From NCBI RefSeq assembly GCF_009857505.1, contig NZ_WWCP01000001.1, forward strand, positions 372,001 to 436,000: a stretch of DNA of 64,000 nt. The letters run 5' to 3'. Below the pieces are notes generated by a model. It had not been told where the DNA came from and made no database searches. It worked only from the letters and a program-made list of their open reading frames with translations. Shown in pieces: positions 19,714-27,812 of the stretch. Position numbers and translations under genes: made by a program. The DNA is from Duganella lactea (GTDB lineage: Bacteria > Pseudomonadota > Gammaproteobacteria > Burkholderiales > Burkholderiaceae_D). Each line of letters begins with the position of its first letter. The first letter of the stretch is position 1.

Positions 19714-22101
19714 ATGAAACGTAGCCAAATTGCCAGCGCGGTCACGCTGTTGTGCGCCTGCCAGGTAATCAGCAGTGCCCATGCCCAGAACACCACTGCC
19801 ACCGCCGCCGTGAGCGCCGAGGCGCAACCGTCGGTAATCGTCACCGGTACCCGCGCCAGCAACCGTACCCAGTTCGACACGCTGGCGCCAGTCGATGTCT
19901 TCACCCGCGAGGAAATCGGCGCGGTGGAATCGTCCGATCTGAACGATGTGCTGGCGCAGCTGGTGCCATCCTACGTGGTGCAGCGCCTGCCGATGGCGGA
20001 CGGCCAGGTATTCGTCCGCCCGGCCACCTTGCGCGGCCTGTCGCCGGACCAGACGCTGGTGCTGGTCAATGGCCGCCGCTTCCACCGCAGCGCGCTGCTG
20101 GGCGCGCGCGGCGCCCAGGCGCCCGATCTGGCGCAGATCCCGACCAGCGCCATCAAGCGCATCGAAGTGCTGCGTGACGGCGCCTCGGCGCAATATGGCT
20201 CGGATGCGATTGCCGGCGTCATCAACATCATTCTCGACGACAGCCTGGGCGGTGAAATCAGCGCCCAGCATGGCCAGTACAGCGAAGGTGACGGCAAGGC
20301 CAACGAACTGCGCGCCAGGTATGGCTTCATGCTGGGCGAGAACGCCCGCGTGACGCTGTTCGCGGAAGCGTCACAATCGGATCCGACTTCGCGCACGCGC
20401 CAGCGTCCGGACGCCATCGCCTTCCAGGCCGCGCATCCGCAACTGACGGTGCCGAACCCGGTGCAGCGCTGGGGCCAGCCGGAGCTGGAAAGCCAGCGTG
20501 CCGGTTTCAACGCCAACTGGGATCTGGGCGGCGACACGGTGGCTTACAGCTACGGCTTGTTCGCCCACAGCGACGGCACTTCGGACTTCAACTGGCGTAA
20601 CCCGGACACCAGCACCTCGGTCTACAAGCTGAGCACGGTGTTCCCCGGCTGGGACGTGCGCAGCATCTTCCCGCTCGGCTTCAGTCCGCAGTACACCAAT
20701 AAGCAGAACGATCTGCAACTGCTGGCCGGCCTGCGCGGCCAGTTCAATGATGCGTTCGGCTGGGACGTCAGCGCCTCGTATGGCCGCAACGCCATCGACT
20801 ATGGCCTGCATAATTCGATCAACGCTTCGCTGGGGCCGAACAGCCCGACCTCGTTCAAGCTTGGCCGCCTGACGCAGGAAGAAAAACTGGTCAACGCCAA
20901 CTTCACCTACGAGTGGAAAGTGGCCGGACTGTCACAGCCGGTCAACGTCGCCTTCGGCGCCGAGTACCGCAACGAGAGCTATGCTGTGAAGGCAGGCGAT
21001 CCGGCATCGTATGCGGTGGGGCCGGGCGCTTCGGTCGGGCTGGACGCCAACGCCAACGGCGCGCCCGGCTTTAGCGCCATTCAGGCCGGCAAGTGGGATC
21101 AGGACAGCTACGCGGCCTATGCCGACATTGAAGTCCCGCTGAGCAAGCAGGTGTCGATCGGCGCGGCGGTGCGCTATGAGGACTTCGCCGAATTCGGCAA
21201 CACCGTCAACGGCAAGCTGTCTGGCCGCTTCGAGGTGACGCCGGACTTCGCACTGCGTGGTTCGTACTCGACCGGCTTCCGCGCGCCGACCCCGGGCCAG
21301 CTCAACACCAACAGCACCAGCCAGGGCCTGGATACCAAGACGCTGCTGGTGTTTACCACCGGCCGTCTGGCCAACAAGGACCCGCTGGCGGTGGCGCTCG
21401 GCGCCCAGCCGCTGCAGCCGGAAAAGTCGAAGAACCTGTCGCTGGGCCTGACCTGGAAGAGTCGCATGGGCCTGTCCGGTTCGGTGGATGCGTATCGCAT
21501 CCGGCTGAGCGACCGTTTCAGCACCTCGGCCTCGTTCGCGGTCCCGGCTGGCATGCCTAACCCGCTGCGCTACACCTCGGTCAGCTACTTCACCAATGAC
21601 TTCGACACCACCACCAAGGGCGTCGACGTGGTGGGCAATTATCTGAGCCGCCTGGGCGCCGGCAAGCTGAATCTGACGGCGGCGTATAACCACAACGCAA
21701 CCAAGATCGATGGCGGCAAGTCCAGCATTGTCACCAACGAGAGCCAGCGGGTGGTGTTTGAAGAACGGCTGCCGCGCCAGAAGGCAACGTTCAGCGCCGC
21801 TTACGACCAGGGCGTGTGGAATGTGCTGGCGCGCTTACGCTACTACGGCGCCTGGACCGATAGCTCCGGCAATGCCACCGGCGACATCTTCCAGCGTTTC
21901 GGCGCGATGCGTTTCCTCGACCTGGCCGCCAGCGTCAAGCTGGGTGAGAAGCAGTCGCTGCGCTTTGGCATCGACAATGTGCTCAACAAGTATCCGGACG
22001 AGGCGCTATTCCAGGCCAGCCGTGGCTTGATTTACTCGCGCAACGCACCGTACGATACCGATGGCCGCAACCTGTACCTCGAATACACGGTGAAGTTTTG
22101 A
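19714..22101 (+). CDS. TonB-dependent outer-membrane receptor
   Basis: A 795-residue receptor with a signal peptide (MKRSQIASAVTLLCACQVISSAHAQ). The plug domain covers about residues 40-165 (PSVIVTGTRASNRTQFDT as TonB-box region, then RPATLRGLSPDQTLVLVNGRRFHRSALL and RIEVLRDGASAQYGSDAIAGVINIIL). The rest is a 22-strand barrel ending in an aromatic residue (LYLEYTVKF), as outer-membrane assembly requires. The type resembles receptors for small organic ligands or siderophores. Ligand is unknown; no Fur-like site is obvious in the short upstream gap. The stop overlaps the start of the following Tat-exported PLP enzyme. Confidence 0.93.
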   Translation: MKRSQIASAVTLLCACQVISSAHAQNTTATAAVSAEAQPSVIVTGTRASNRTQFDTLAPVDVFTREEIGAVESSDLNDVLAQLVPSYVVQRLPMADGQVFVRPATLRGLSPDQTLVLVNGRRFHRSALLGARGAQAPDLAQIPTSAIKRIEVLRDGASAQYGSDAIAGVINIILDDSLGGEISAQHGQYSEGDGKANELRARYGFMLGENARVTLFAEASQSDPTSRTRQRPDAIAFQAAHPQLTVPNPVQRWGQPELESQRAGFNANWDLGGDTVAYSYGLFAHSDGTSDFNWRNPDTSTSVYKLSTVFPGWDVRSIFPLGFSPQYTNKQNDLQLLAGLRGQFNDAFGWDVSASYGRNAIDYGLHNSINASLGPNSPTSFKLGRLTQEEKLVNANFTYEWKVAGLSQPVNVAFGAEYRNESYAVKAGDPASYAVGPGASVGLDANANGAPGFSAIQAGKWDQDSYAAYADIEVPLSKQVSIGAAVRYEDFAEFGNTVNGKLSGRFEVTPDFALRGSYSTGFRAPTPGQLNTNSTSQGLDTKTLLVFTTGRLANKDPLAVALGAQPLQPEKSKNLSLGLTWKSRMGLSGSVDAYRIRLSDRFSTSASFAVPAGMPNPLRYTSVSYFTNDFDTTTKGVDVVGNYLSRLGAGKLNLTAAYNHNATKIDGGKSSIVTNESQRVVFEERLPRQKATFSAAYDQGVWNVLARLRYYGAWTDSSGNATGDIFQRFGAMRFLDLAASVKLGEKQSLRFGIDNVLNKYPDEALFQASRGLIYSRNAPYDTDGRNLYLEYTVKF

Positions 22102-23390
22102 GTACTGCCGATCAACAACGCCGCGCGTGGCTGAAAGCCGGCGCGCTGCTGCCGCTGGCGCCAGCCACTGCGCTGGCGTCGCCGGCATCGGCGATGCCGG
22201 CGCGCCCGGCCGGCACGCCGCAGCAGGTGGCGGCGGATCAAGCGTATTGGCGCAAAGTCGCGGCGCAGTACGACATCACCAACGAAGTCACCATGCTGGA
22301 CAACGCTTTCTGGGGCGCGATGTCGCGCCCGGTGCTGGCGGCCTATCAACAGCATGTGGCGCAGGTGAATCGTGGTAACGCCTTCTATGGGCGCACGCAG
22401 TTTCCGCCGGCGTTCGGCGCGGTGCGGCGGCGCGCTGCCGAGGCGCTGGGCGTGTCGCCCGACGAGATCGTGTTCACGCGTGGCGCAACCGAGGCGCTGC
22501 AAATCCTGATCAGCGGCTACAACCAGCTGCGGCCGGGCGATGTGGTGCTGTGCGCCGACATCGATTACGACAATATGCGGACCGTCATGCACTGGCTGAC
22601 GCAGCGGCGCGGTGTGGAGGTGGTGTCGATTGCGTTGCCGGAGCCGTTCACCTATCAGACGGTGATTGATACGTATGCGCAGGCCATGGCGCGCCATCCG
22701 AAGCTGAAGATGATGCTGCTGACGCACGTCAACCACCGCAACGGCATGGTGCTGCCGGTGGCGGAGATCAGCCGCATGGCGCGCGAGCGTGGCATCGACA
22801 CCATTGTCGATACCGCGCATGGCTTCGGCCAGCTGGAGATGCGCATCCCCGATCTGCGGGCGGATTTTGTCGGCATCAACCTGCACAAGTGGATCGGCGC
22901 ACCGATCGGCGTGGGCGCGGTCTACATTCGTCGCGGCCGGGTGCGGGATATCGATCCGTATCTGGGCGAGCAGGAGGGCGACGAGATCCGCACGCGCGTG
23001 CATACCGGCACCATCAACTTTGCCGCGTATCTGGCCTTGCCGCTGGCACTCGACCTGCATGAACAGGTAGGCGTCGCGTATAAACAGGCGCGGCTGGCGC
23101 GTTTGCGTCACCGTTGGCTGGATGCGGTGCGCGATGTGCCGGGACTTCAGTTGCTGGCGTCGGACGATCCGCGCCTGAGTAGCGCGATTGCTTCGTTCCG
23201 TTTGCGCGGCCGCACGTCGATGGCGGATAACGTGGCACTGGCGCGCCGCTTGGTGACCGAGCACGGCATCTTTACCGTGGAGCGTGACGGCCTGGCGGCT
23301 GGCGCTTGCGTGCGCGCGACGCCGTCGGTCTTCACCTCGGAGGCGGAGGTGGACCGATTGAGCGCGGCGCTGCGCAAGATTGCGGCTTAA
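22098..23390 (+). CDS. Tat-exported class V aminotransferase-fold PLP enzyme
   Basis: The TTG at 22098, overlapping the receptor stop, is chosen because it preserves a Tat signal: QQRRAWLKAG with the twin arginines at residues 8-9, then a mild hydrophobic stretch ending ASPASA. The body is a class V PLP fold: the aspartate in DTAHGFGQLEM, and the Schiff-base lysine in INLHKWIGAPIGVG near residue 261. Isopenicillin-N-epimerase-like and PvdN-like proteins share this form. PvdN is a known Tat-exported PLP enzyme that modifies a siderophore. Coupling to a TonB receptor suggests that this enzyme acts in the periplasm on the imported ligand. The exact reaction is not predictable. Confidence 0.83.
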   Translation: MSTADQQRRAWLKAGALLPLAPATALASPASAMPARPAGTPQQVAADQAYWRKVAAQYDITNEVTMLDNAFWGAMSRPVLAAYQQHVAQVNRGNAFYGRTQFPPAFGAVRRRAAEALGVSPDEIVFTRGATEALQILISGYNQLRPGDVVLCADIDYDNMRTVMHWLTQRRGVEVVSIALPEPFTYQTVIDTYAQAMARHPKLKMMLLTHVNHRNGMVLPVAEISRMARERGIDTIVDTAHGFGQLEMRIPDLRADFVGINLHKWIGAPIGVGAVYIRRGRVRDIDPYLGEQEGDEIRTRVHTGTINFAAYLALPLALDLHEQVGVAYKQARLARLRHRWLDAVRDVPGLQLLASDDPRLSSAIASFRLRGRTSMADNVALARRLVTEHGIFTVERDGLAAGACVRATPSVFTSEAEVDRLSAALRKIAA

Positions 23391-23992
23391 AGCTGCACGG
23401 TTTGCGTCAGCGGCAGTTGCGGGTCGACGTGGCTGGTCAGCAGGATAGTCTGGCGCGCCAAACGCTCCGGCATGGAGAGCTGCTGGCGCAGGTAGGCTAG
23501 CGCATCGACATCGAGTCCGTTGAAGGGTTCGTCTATCAGCAGCAGGCGCACCGGCAGTGACAGGGCCAGTGCCAGTTGCATCTTCTTGTGCTGGCCCAGC
23601 GAGAGTGTGGTGATTGGCTGGTCCAGTGTCGGCAGCAGGTGGAAGGCTTGCAGCTGTGCGTTCAGCAGCGCGATATCGGTGCCGGCATAGAGGCCGACGT
23701 GCATGTCGAGAATTTCCTGCACCGTTAGCCACGGCAGTTGCGGCGTGTCGCCGCCGCAGTAATAGCAGTGCAGACGGTAGGCCAGCGGTTGGGCCTGAAG
23801 TTCGATGTCGTCCAGCCAGATCCGGCCGCCGTGCGGCGTCAGTGCGCCGCCGGCCAGTTTCAGCAGCGTGGTCTTGCCGGCGCCGTTTTCGCCGCGCAGC
23901 CAAGTGATGCCGGCGCTTAGTGTCAGGCCGAATTGCTGGAACAGCGGATGGCTGGCGTATTCAAAGGTCAGCTGTTCGATGCTTAATTCCAT
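23387..23992 (-). CDS. ABC transporter ATP-binding protein
   Basis: The ATG at 23992 (MELSIEQLTFEYASHPLFQQF) is the natural start. The 201-residue ATPase has Walker A GENGAGKTT (about 35-43), the signature LSLGQHKKMQ (about 128), Walker B LLLIDEPFNGLD and a terminal switch histidine (TSHVDPQLP). It is short, like CcmA-type exporter ATPases. Its start overlaps the end of the upstream membrane-protein gene by 10 bases, and its stop overlaps convergently the stop of the PLP enzyme gene. The substrate is unknown. Confidence 0.88.
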   Translation of the reverse strand: MELSIEQLTFEYASHPLFQQFGLTLSAGITWLRGENGAGKTTLLKLAGGALTPHGGRIWLDDIELQAQPLAYRLHCYYCGGDTPQLPWLTVQEILDMHVGLYAGTDIALLNAQLQAFHLLPTLDQPITTLSLGQHKKMQLALALSLPVRLLLIDEPFNGLDVDALAYLRQQLSMPERLARQTILLTSHVDPQLPLTQTVQL

Positions 23993-25146
23993 AGTTCGCT
24001 TCCAATGGCAGTCAGGATAATGATGGCGCCGATGACCAGGCCCACTCGGCCGCGCGTGCTCAGACGGCGCAGCGCCACCACGGCGATTTGCGCGAGCGCG
24101 GCGAAGCACAGCCAGACGATGGCGACGGTGTGGCTATAGCCGTTGGCATTGCGGCCCAGCGTCAGCGCGGCAAACCAGGCCAGCACGCAGCTGGCAGGCA
24201 ACAGCGTGAACAGCATGGCCAGTCGGTACAGACGCTCCACGTTCAGTGGCCAGCCGGCGGTGACCGGGCGCAGTAGCGTGATTTGTTCGGCCACGGCTTT
24301 GTCGCCGCGATCGGTCAGCAGCATGGTGGTCAGCGCGCCGCAGGCGCCCCACAGCGCGGGCGGGACGATGGGCGGATGCCACAGCCACACGCCGATGCTG
24401 GCGAAGGCGCCGGCCAGCAGCAAGGTTTGCTGAATGCCGACCACGTTTTCAGCACGCCAGAAGGGCAGCCAGAATAGCTGCTTCCAGAAATACGGCAGGT
24501 GCGTGCCGGTGCCCGCTACAGTTGTCGGCCGCGATGCGCTGGCGGGCGGCGCGGGATGCGGCGGATCGACATAGGCGACGGTGCGCGATGGGGTATAGGC
24601 GGCTGGCGCTGGCCGGCGCCGGCGTGGCGGGCTGGCGTTGGGGAGGCGGGCGCGGTGGGCCAGCGCCAGCGTGGACAGCAGCCAGGCCAGCAGCAACGAG
24701 GCCAGCGTCAGCAACAGCGCTTGCGGCACGACGGGACTCAGCCAGTCCGGCCACTGAGACAGCCAGATGGCGCAGGAGACCAGGTACGCGATGCTCAAAG
24801 GACCGACGATCATGCCGGCCACCGCCGCATCGGCCAGCCAGCGCACGCGGGCCGGCACAGGCAAGGGCCTGCTCCACAACAGTACGGCTGCCGGAAGCAG
24901 GCGCTTGCGCAGCAGCCATACCGGCGCGCTGGCCAGCAAGACCTGGCCTGCCAACCATCCCAGCGCTTGCGGCCACGGCTGCGTGGCGGCAAACAAGCCC
25001 GGCAAGGCGACGCAGGCGAACAGGCCGAAGATCACCGGCGCAAAGCCCAGCAGAATATATTCGAGCGAACTACGCAGACTGACCGCAAACTGTAGCAGCG
25101 CATGGCGGGCCAGCCGGAGACGAAAGCGGAGGTAGGAGGTGTTCAT
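23983..25146 (-). CDS. multi-pass membrane protein, probable partner of the ABC ATPase
   Basis: A 387-residue protein (MNTSYLRFRLRLARHALLQF...) with about ten hydrophobic stretches and a variable proline/alanine-rich middle loop (about 170-215, PNASPPRRRRPAPAAYTPSR). No named domain is recognised. Position fits an ABC permease: it is upstream of and overlaps the ATPase gene. The ATG at 25146 is taken rather than the TTG two codons earlier. No strong ribosome binding site is seen. Confidence 0.7.
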   Translation of the reverse strand: MNTSYLRFRLRLARHALLQFAVSLRSSLEYILLGFAPVIFGLFACVALPGLFAATQPWPQALGWLAGQVLLASAPVWLLRKRLLPAAVLLWSRPLPVPARVRWLADAAVAGMIVGPLSIAYLVSCAIWLSQWPDWLSPVVPQALLLTLASLLLAWLLSTLALAHRARLPNASPPRRRRPAPAAYTPSRTVAYVDPPHPAPPASASRPTTVAGTGTHLPYFWKQLFWLPFWRAENVVGIQQTLLLAGAFASIGVWLWHPPIVPPALWGACGALTTMLLTDRGDKAVAEQITLLRPVTAGWPLNVERLYRLAMLFTLLPASCVLAWFAALTLGRNANGYSHTVAIVWLCFAALAQIAVVALRRLSTRGRVGLVIGAIIILTAIGSELWN

Positions 25147-25224
25147 TGCCAACCAGCATACATCGGAATACTGAGGCGGAAATGAAAAAAGCCCGATGCG
25201 AACATCGGGCCTTCTTCTGAATAT

Positions 25225-25301
25225 TGGCGGAGTGGACGGGGCTCGAACCCGCGACCCCCGGCGTGACAGGCCGGTATTCTAACCAACTGAACTACCACTC
25301 C
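25225..25301 (-). tRNA. tRNA-Asp (GTC)
   Basis: On the minus strand the sequence folds as a full cloverleaf: acceptor GGAGTGG paired with CCACTCC, D-arm GTTCAGTTGGTTAGAAT, anticodon loop CTGTCAC with anticodon GTC, T-loop GTTCGAGCC, discriminator G and an encoded CCA. Confidence 0.97.
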
Positions 25302-25323
25302 ATTCGTTCTGCACAAGTTTTGC

Positions 25324-25399
25324 TGGTGGGTGCTGAGAGGCTCGAACTCCCGACCTACGCCTTGTAAGGGCGCCGCTCTACCAACTGAGCTAAGCACCC
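25324..25399 (-). tRNA. tRNA-Val (TAC)
   Basis: Minus-strand cloverleaf with acceptor GGGTGCT paired with AGCACCC, D-arm TAGCTCAGTTGGTAGAGC, anticodon loop CTTACAA giving anticodon TAC, T-loop GTTCGAGCC and an encoded CCA. It lies 22 bases upstream of tRNA-Asp and is probably processed from the same transcript. Confidence 0.97.
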
Positions 25400-25569
25400 A
25401 GAAAACTTATCAGCGTTGCGTCACTTAACTGCTACAACTGCTGAACGAGGCCGTATTCTATAGGAGCCTGATTCAGTTCCGCAAGAGGTTTTGAAAATTA
25501 TTTAGCAAATTGTTTGCGCGCCGCCTGGCGCGCGGCGCGGCAACTTGCGTGCGCACGGCTTTCGGTGGA

Positions 25570-25589
25570 TACTGTGTTTATTTACAGTG
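25570..25589 (+). promoter_or_regulatory. LexA (SOS) box of dinB
   Basis: TACTGTGTTTATTTACAG contains CTGT-N8-ACAG with an A/T-rich centre, matching the proteobacterial SOS box at all eight core positions. It ends 9 bases before the dinB ATG at 25599, which supports that start and implies a very short leader. Confidence 0.85.
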
Positions 25590-25598
25590 TTCCGCATC

Positions 25599-26747
25599 AT
25601 GGCTGAATCCGGTCGCCGCATTGCCCACATCGACATGGACGCGTTTTTCGCGTCGGTCGAGCTGTTGCGTTACCCGCAGCTGCGGGGTCAGCCGGTGGTG
25701 ATCGGCGGCCGCGGCGACGCGCCCGCGCAGCGCGCCGACGGCTCTTACGCGTTCCGCCGGCTGCGCGAGTATGTCGGGCGCGGCGTGATCACTACCGCCA
25801 CCTACGAGGCGCGCGCCTTCGGCGTCGGTTCGGCGATGGGCATGATGAAGGCGGCCAAACTGGCGCCGGACGCGATTTTGTTGCCTGCCAATTTCGACGC
25901 CTACCGCCATTACTCGCGGCTGTTCAAGGAAGCGGTGGCCAGCATCGCGCCGGCAATCGAAGACCGTGGCATCGATGAAATCTTCGTCGACCTGACCCGG
26001 GTCGAAGGCGAAACGCACGAGCTGGGCCTGCGCATCAAGCAGGCGGTGCGGGATGCCACCGGGCTGACCTGCTCGATCGGCGTCACGCCCAACAAGCTGC
26101 TGTCGAAAATCTGCTCCGACCTGGACAAGCCGAACGGCTTGACAGTGCTGGGCCTGGACGATATTCCGGCGCGTATCTGGCCGCTGAGTGTGCGCAAGGT
26201 CAACGGCATCGGCCCCAAGGCCACCGCCAAGCTGGCCGCGCTGGGTATCGAGACGGTCGGCCAGTTGGCGCAGGCCGATCAAGGGTTGCTGCAGGATTAT
26301 TTCGGCGCGCATTACGCGGCGTGGCTGGCGCGGGTGGCGCAGGGCATCGACGAGCGCGAGATTTCCACCAGCCGCGAGAGCAAGTCGATGTCGCGCGAAA
26401 CCACGTTTGAACGCGACCTGCACGCGCGCCAGGACCGCGAGACGCTGTCGGCCATTCTGGTGACCTTGTGCGCGCGGCTGGCGGAGGATCTGGAGCGCAA
26501 GGGCTACGTCAGCCGCACCATCAGCATCAAGCTGCGCTATGACGATTTCCAGATCGTCAGCCGCAACGTCACCCTGCCGCAACCGGTGGCGGACGCGGCG
26601 GCGATCCTGCAGGCGGCGCGCGAGTGTCTGAAGCGGGTGCCCTTGCAACGCAAGCTGCGCCTGCTCGGCGTGCGCGCCAGCACGCTGGAGCCGCCCGGCG
26701 CCATGGCGCGCGCGTCCCAGCCGGTGCAGGGCGACTTGTTCGCCTGA
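25599..26747 (+). CDS. dinB: DNA polymerase IV (Y-family translesion polymerase)
   Basis: The ATG at 25599 ([22 protein letters not shown]) is chosen because the frame upstream runs through the LexA box. The 382-residue product has the Y-family active site: D in [12 protein letters not shown], and D-E in [10 protein letters not shown]. Helix-hairpin-helix motif [24 protein letters not shown] and a little-finger domain follow. Between IGGR (about 36) and [14 protein letters not shown] it carries an extra ~25 residues ([20 protein letters not shown]) not present in E. coli DinB. The C-terminus QGDLFA resembles a beta-clamp-binding tail. It bypasses damaged bases and is SOS-induced. Confidence 0.95.
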   Translation: MAESGRRIAHIDMDAFFASVELLRYPQLRGQPVVIGGRGDAPAQRADGSYAFRRLREYVGRGVITTATYEARAFGVGSAMGMMKAAKLAPDAILLPANFDAYRHYSRLFKEAVASIAPAIEDRGIDEIFVDLTRVEGETHELGLRIKQAVRDATGLTCSIGVTPNKLLSKICSDLDKPNGLTVLGLDDIPARIWPLSVRKVNGIGPKATAKLAALGIETVGQLAQADQGLLQDYFGAHYAAWLARVAQGIDEREISTSRESKSMSRETTFERDLHARQDRETLSAILVTLCARLAEDLERKGYVSRTISIKLRYDDFQIVSRNVTLPQPVADAAAILQAARECLKRVPLQRKLRLLGVRASTLEPPGAMARASQPVQGDLFA

Positions 26748-26818
26748 GCCCGCGCGCTGCGCCAGCGTGTAAAATGGCGCTCTTTTTGTCTAACTCCGAA
26801 ACAAGGCCTGTCAACTTT

Positions 26819-27715
26819 ATGTGGTTCAAGAATCTACAGATTTACCGTCTGCCGGCCCCTTGGGCCTACACCCCCGAACAACTGGAAGAAGCGCTGAGCT
26901 CGAACGCCTTCACGCCGGCCAGCAGCAATGAGTTGCTGCGCCAGGGCTGGGACAAGCCGCGCCCCAACGGCGGCCTGGTGCACGTGGTCAACAAGCAGAT
27001 GCTGATCCTGCTGGGCACCGAGAAAAAACTGCTGCCGAATTCGGTCATCAACCAGGTCGCCAAGGCGCGCGCCGCCGAGATGGAAGAAGCCCAGGGCTTC
27101 GCTCCGGGCAAGAAGGCCATGAAAGAACTGAAGGAACGCGTGGCCGACGAACTGCTGCCGCGCGCCTTCTCGATTCGCGGCAATGTGTGGACCTGGATCG
27201 ATCCGGTCAACGGCTGGCTGGTGGTTGACGCCGCGTCGCCGGCCAAGGCCGACGAAGTGATCAAGCTGCTGCTGAAAGCGGTGGACCGCATGCCGCTGGA
27301 AAGCCTGCGCGTGCAGCGCTCGCCGGTGGGCGTGATGACCGAGTGGCTGCAGACCGACGAGGCGCCGGCCGGCTTCACCGTTGATATGGACACCGAACTG
27401 CGCGCCACCGGCGAGAGCAAGGCGGCGGTACGTTACGTCAAGCACTCGCTGGACCCGGAAGAAGTGCGCCGCCACATCGCCGCCGGCAAGCAGTGCACCC
27501 GTCTGGCCATGACCTGGGACAGCAAAATCTCGTTCGTGCTGACCGAGTCGCTGGCGATCAAGGGCGTCAAGCCGCTGGACGTGCTGAGCGAAAAAGACGC
27601 CGGCGTGCGCAACGACGACGAACGCTTCGACGGCGACTTCATGCTGATGACCGGCGAGCTGTCCAAGCTGATGGCCGACGTGGTCGAAGCGCTGGGCGGC
27701 GAAGCCAAAGCCTAA
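26819..27715 (+). CDS. rdgC: recombination-associated protein RdgC
   Basis: A 298-residue protein beginning [15 protein letters not shown], the canonical RdgC N-terminus, and keeping the conserved blocks [22 protein letters not shown] and [13 protein letters not shown] ([17 protein letters not shown]). RdgC forms a ring-shaped dimer around duplex DNA and restrains RecA. Length is normal for the family. It lies 71 bases after dinB in the same direction, so SOS-linked read-through is possible. Confidence 0.96.
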   Translation: MWFKNLQIYRLPAPWAYTPEQLEEALSSNAFTPASSNELLRQGWDKPRPNGGLVHVVNKQMLILLGTEKKLLPNSVINQVAKARAAEMEEAQGFAPGKKAMKELKERVADELLPRAFSIRGNVWTWIDPVNGWLVVDAASPAKADEVIKLLLKAVDRMPLESLRVQRSPVGVMTEWLQTDEAPAGFTVDMDTELRATGESKAAVRYVKHSLDPEEVRRHIAAGKQCTRLAMTWDSKISFVLTESLAIKGVKPLDVLSEKDAGVRNDDERFDGDFMLMTGELSKLMADVVEALGGEAKA

Positions 27716-27812
27716 GCCCGGCACGCGCATTTCCTGTTCCCCCGGCTAGCCGCGTGTGCGGCGGCCGGGTTCGTCCGCCGATCCACTTCAGCGTTCGATA
27801 AAAAGGAAAACA

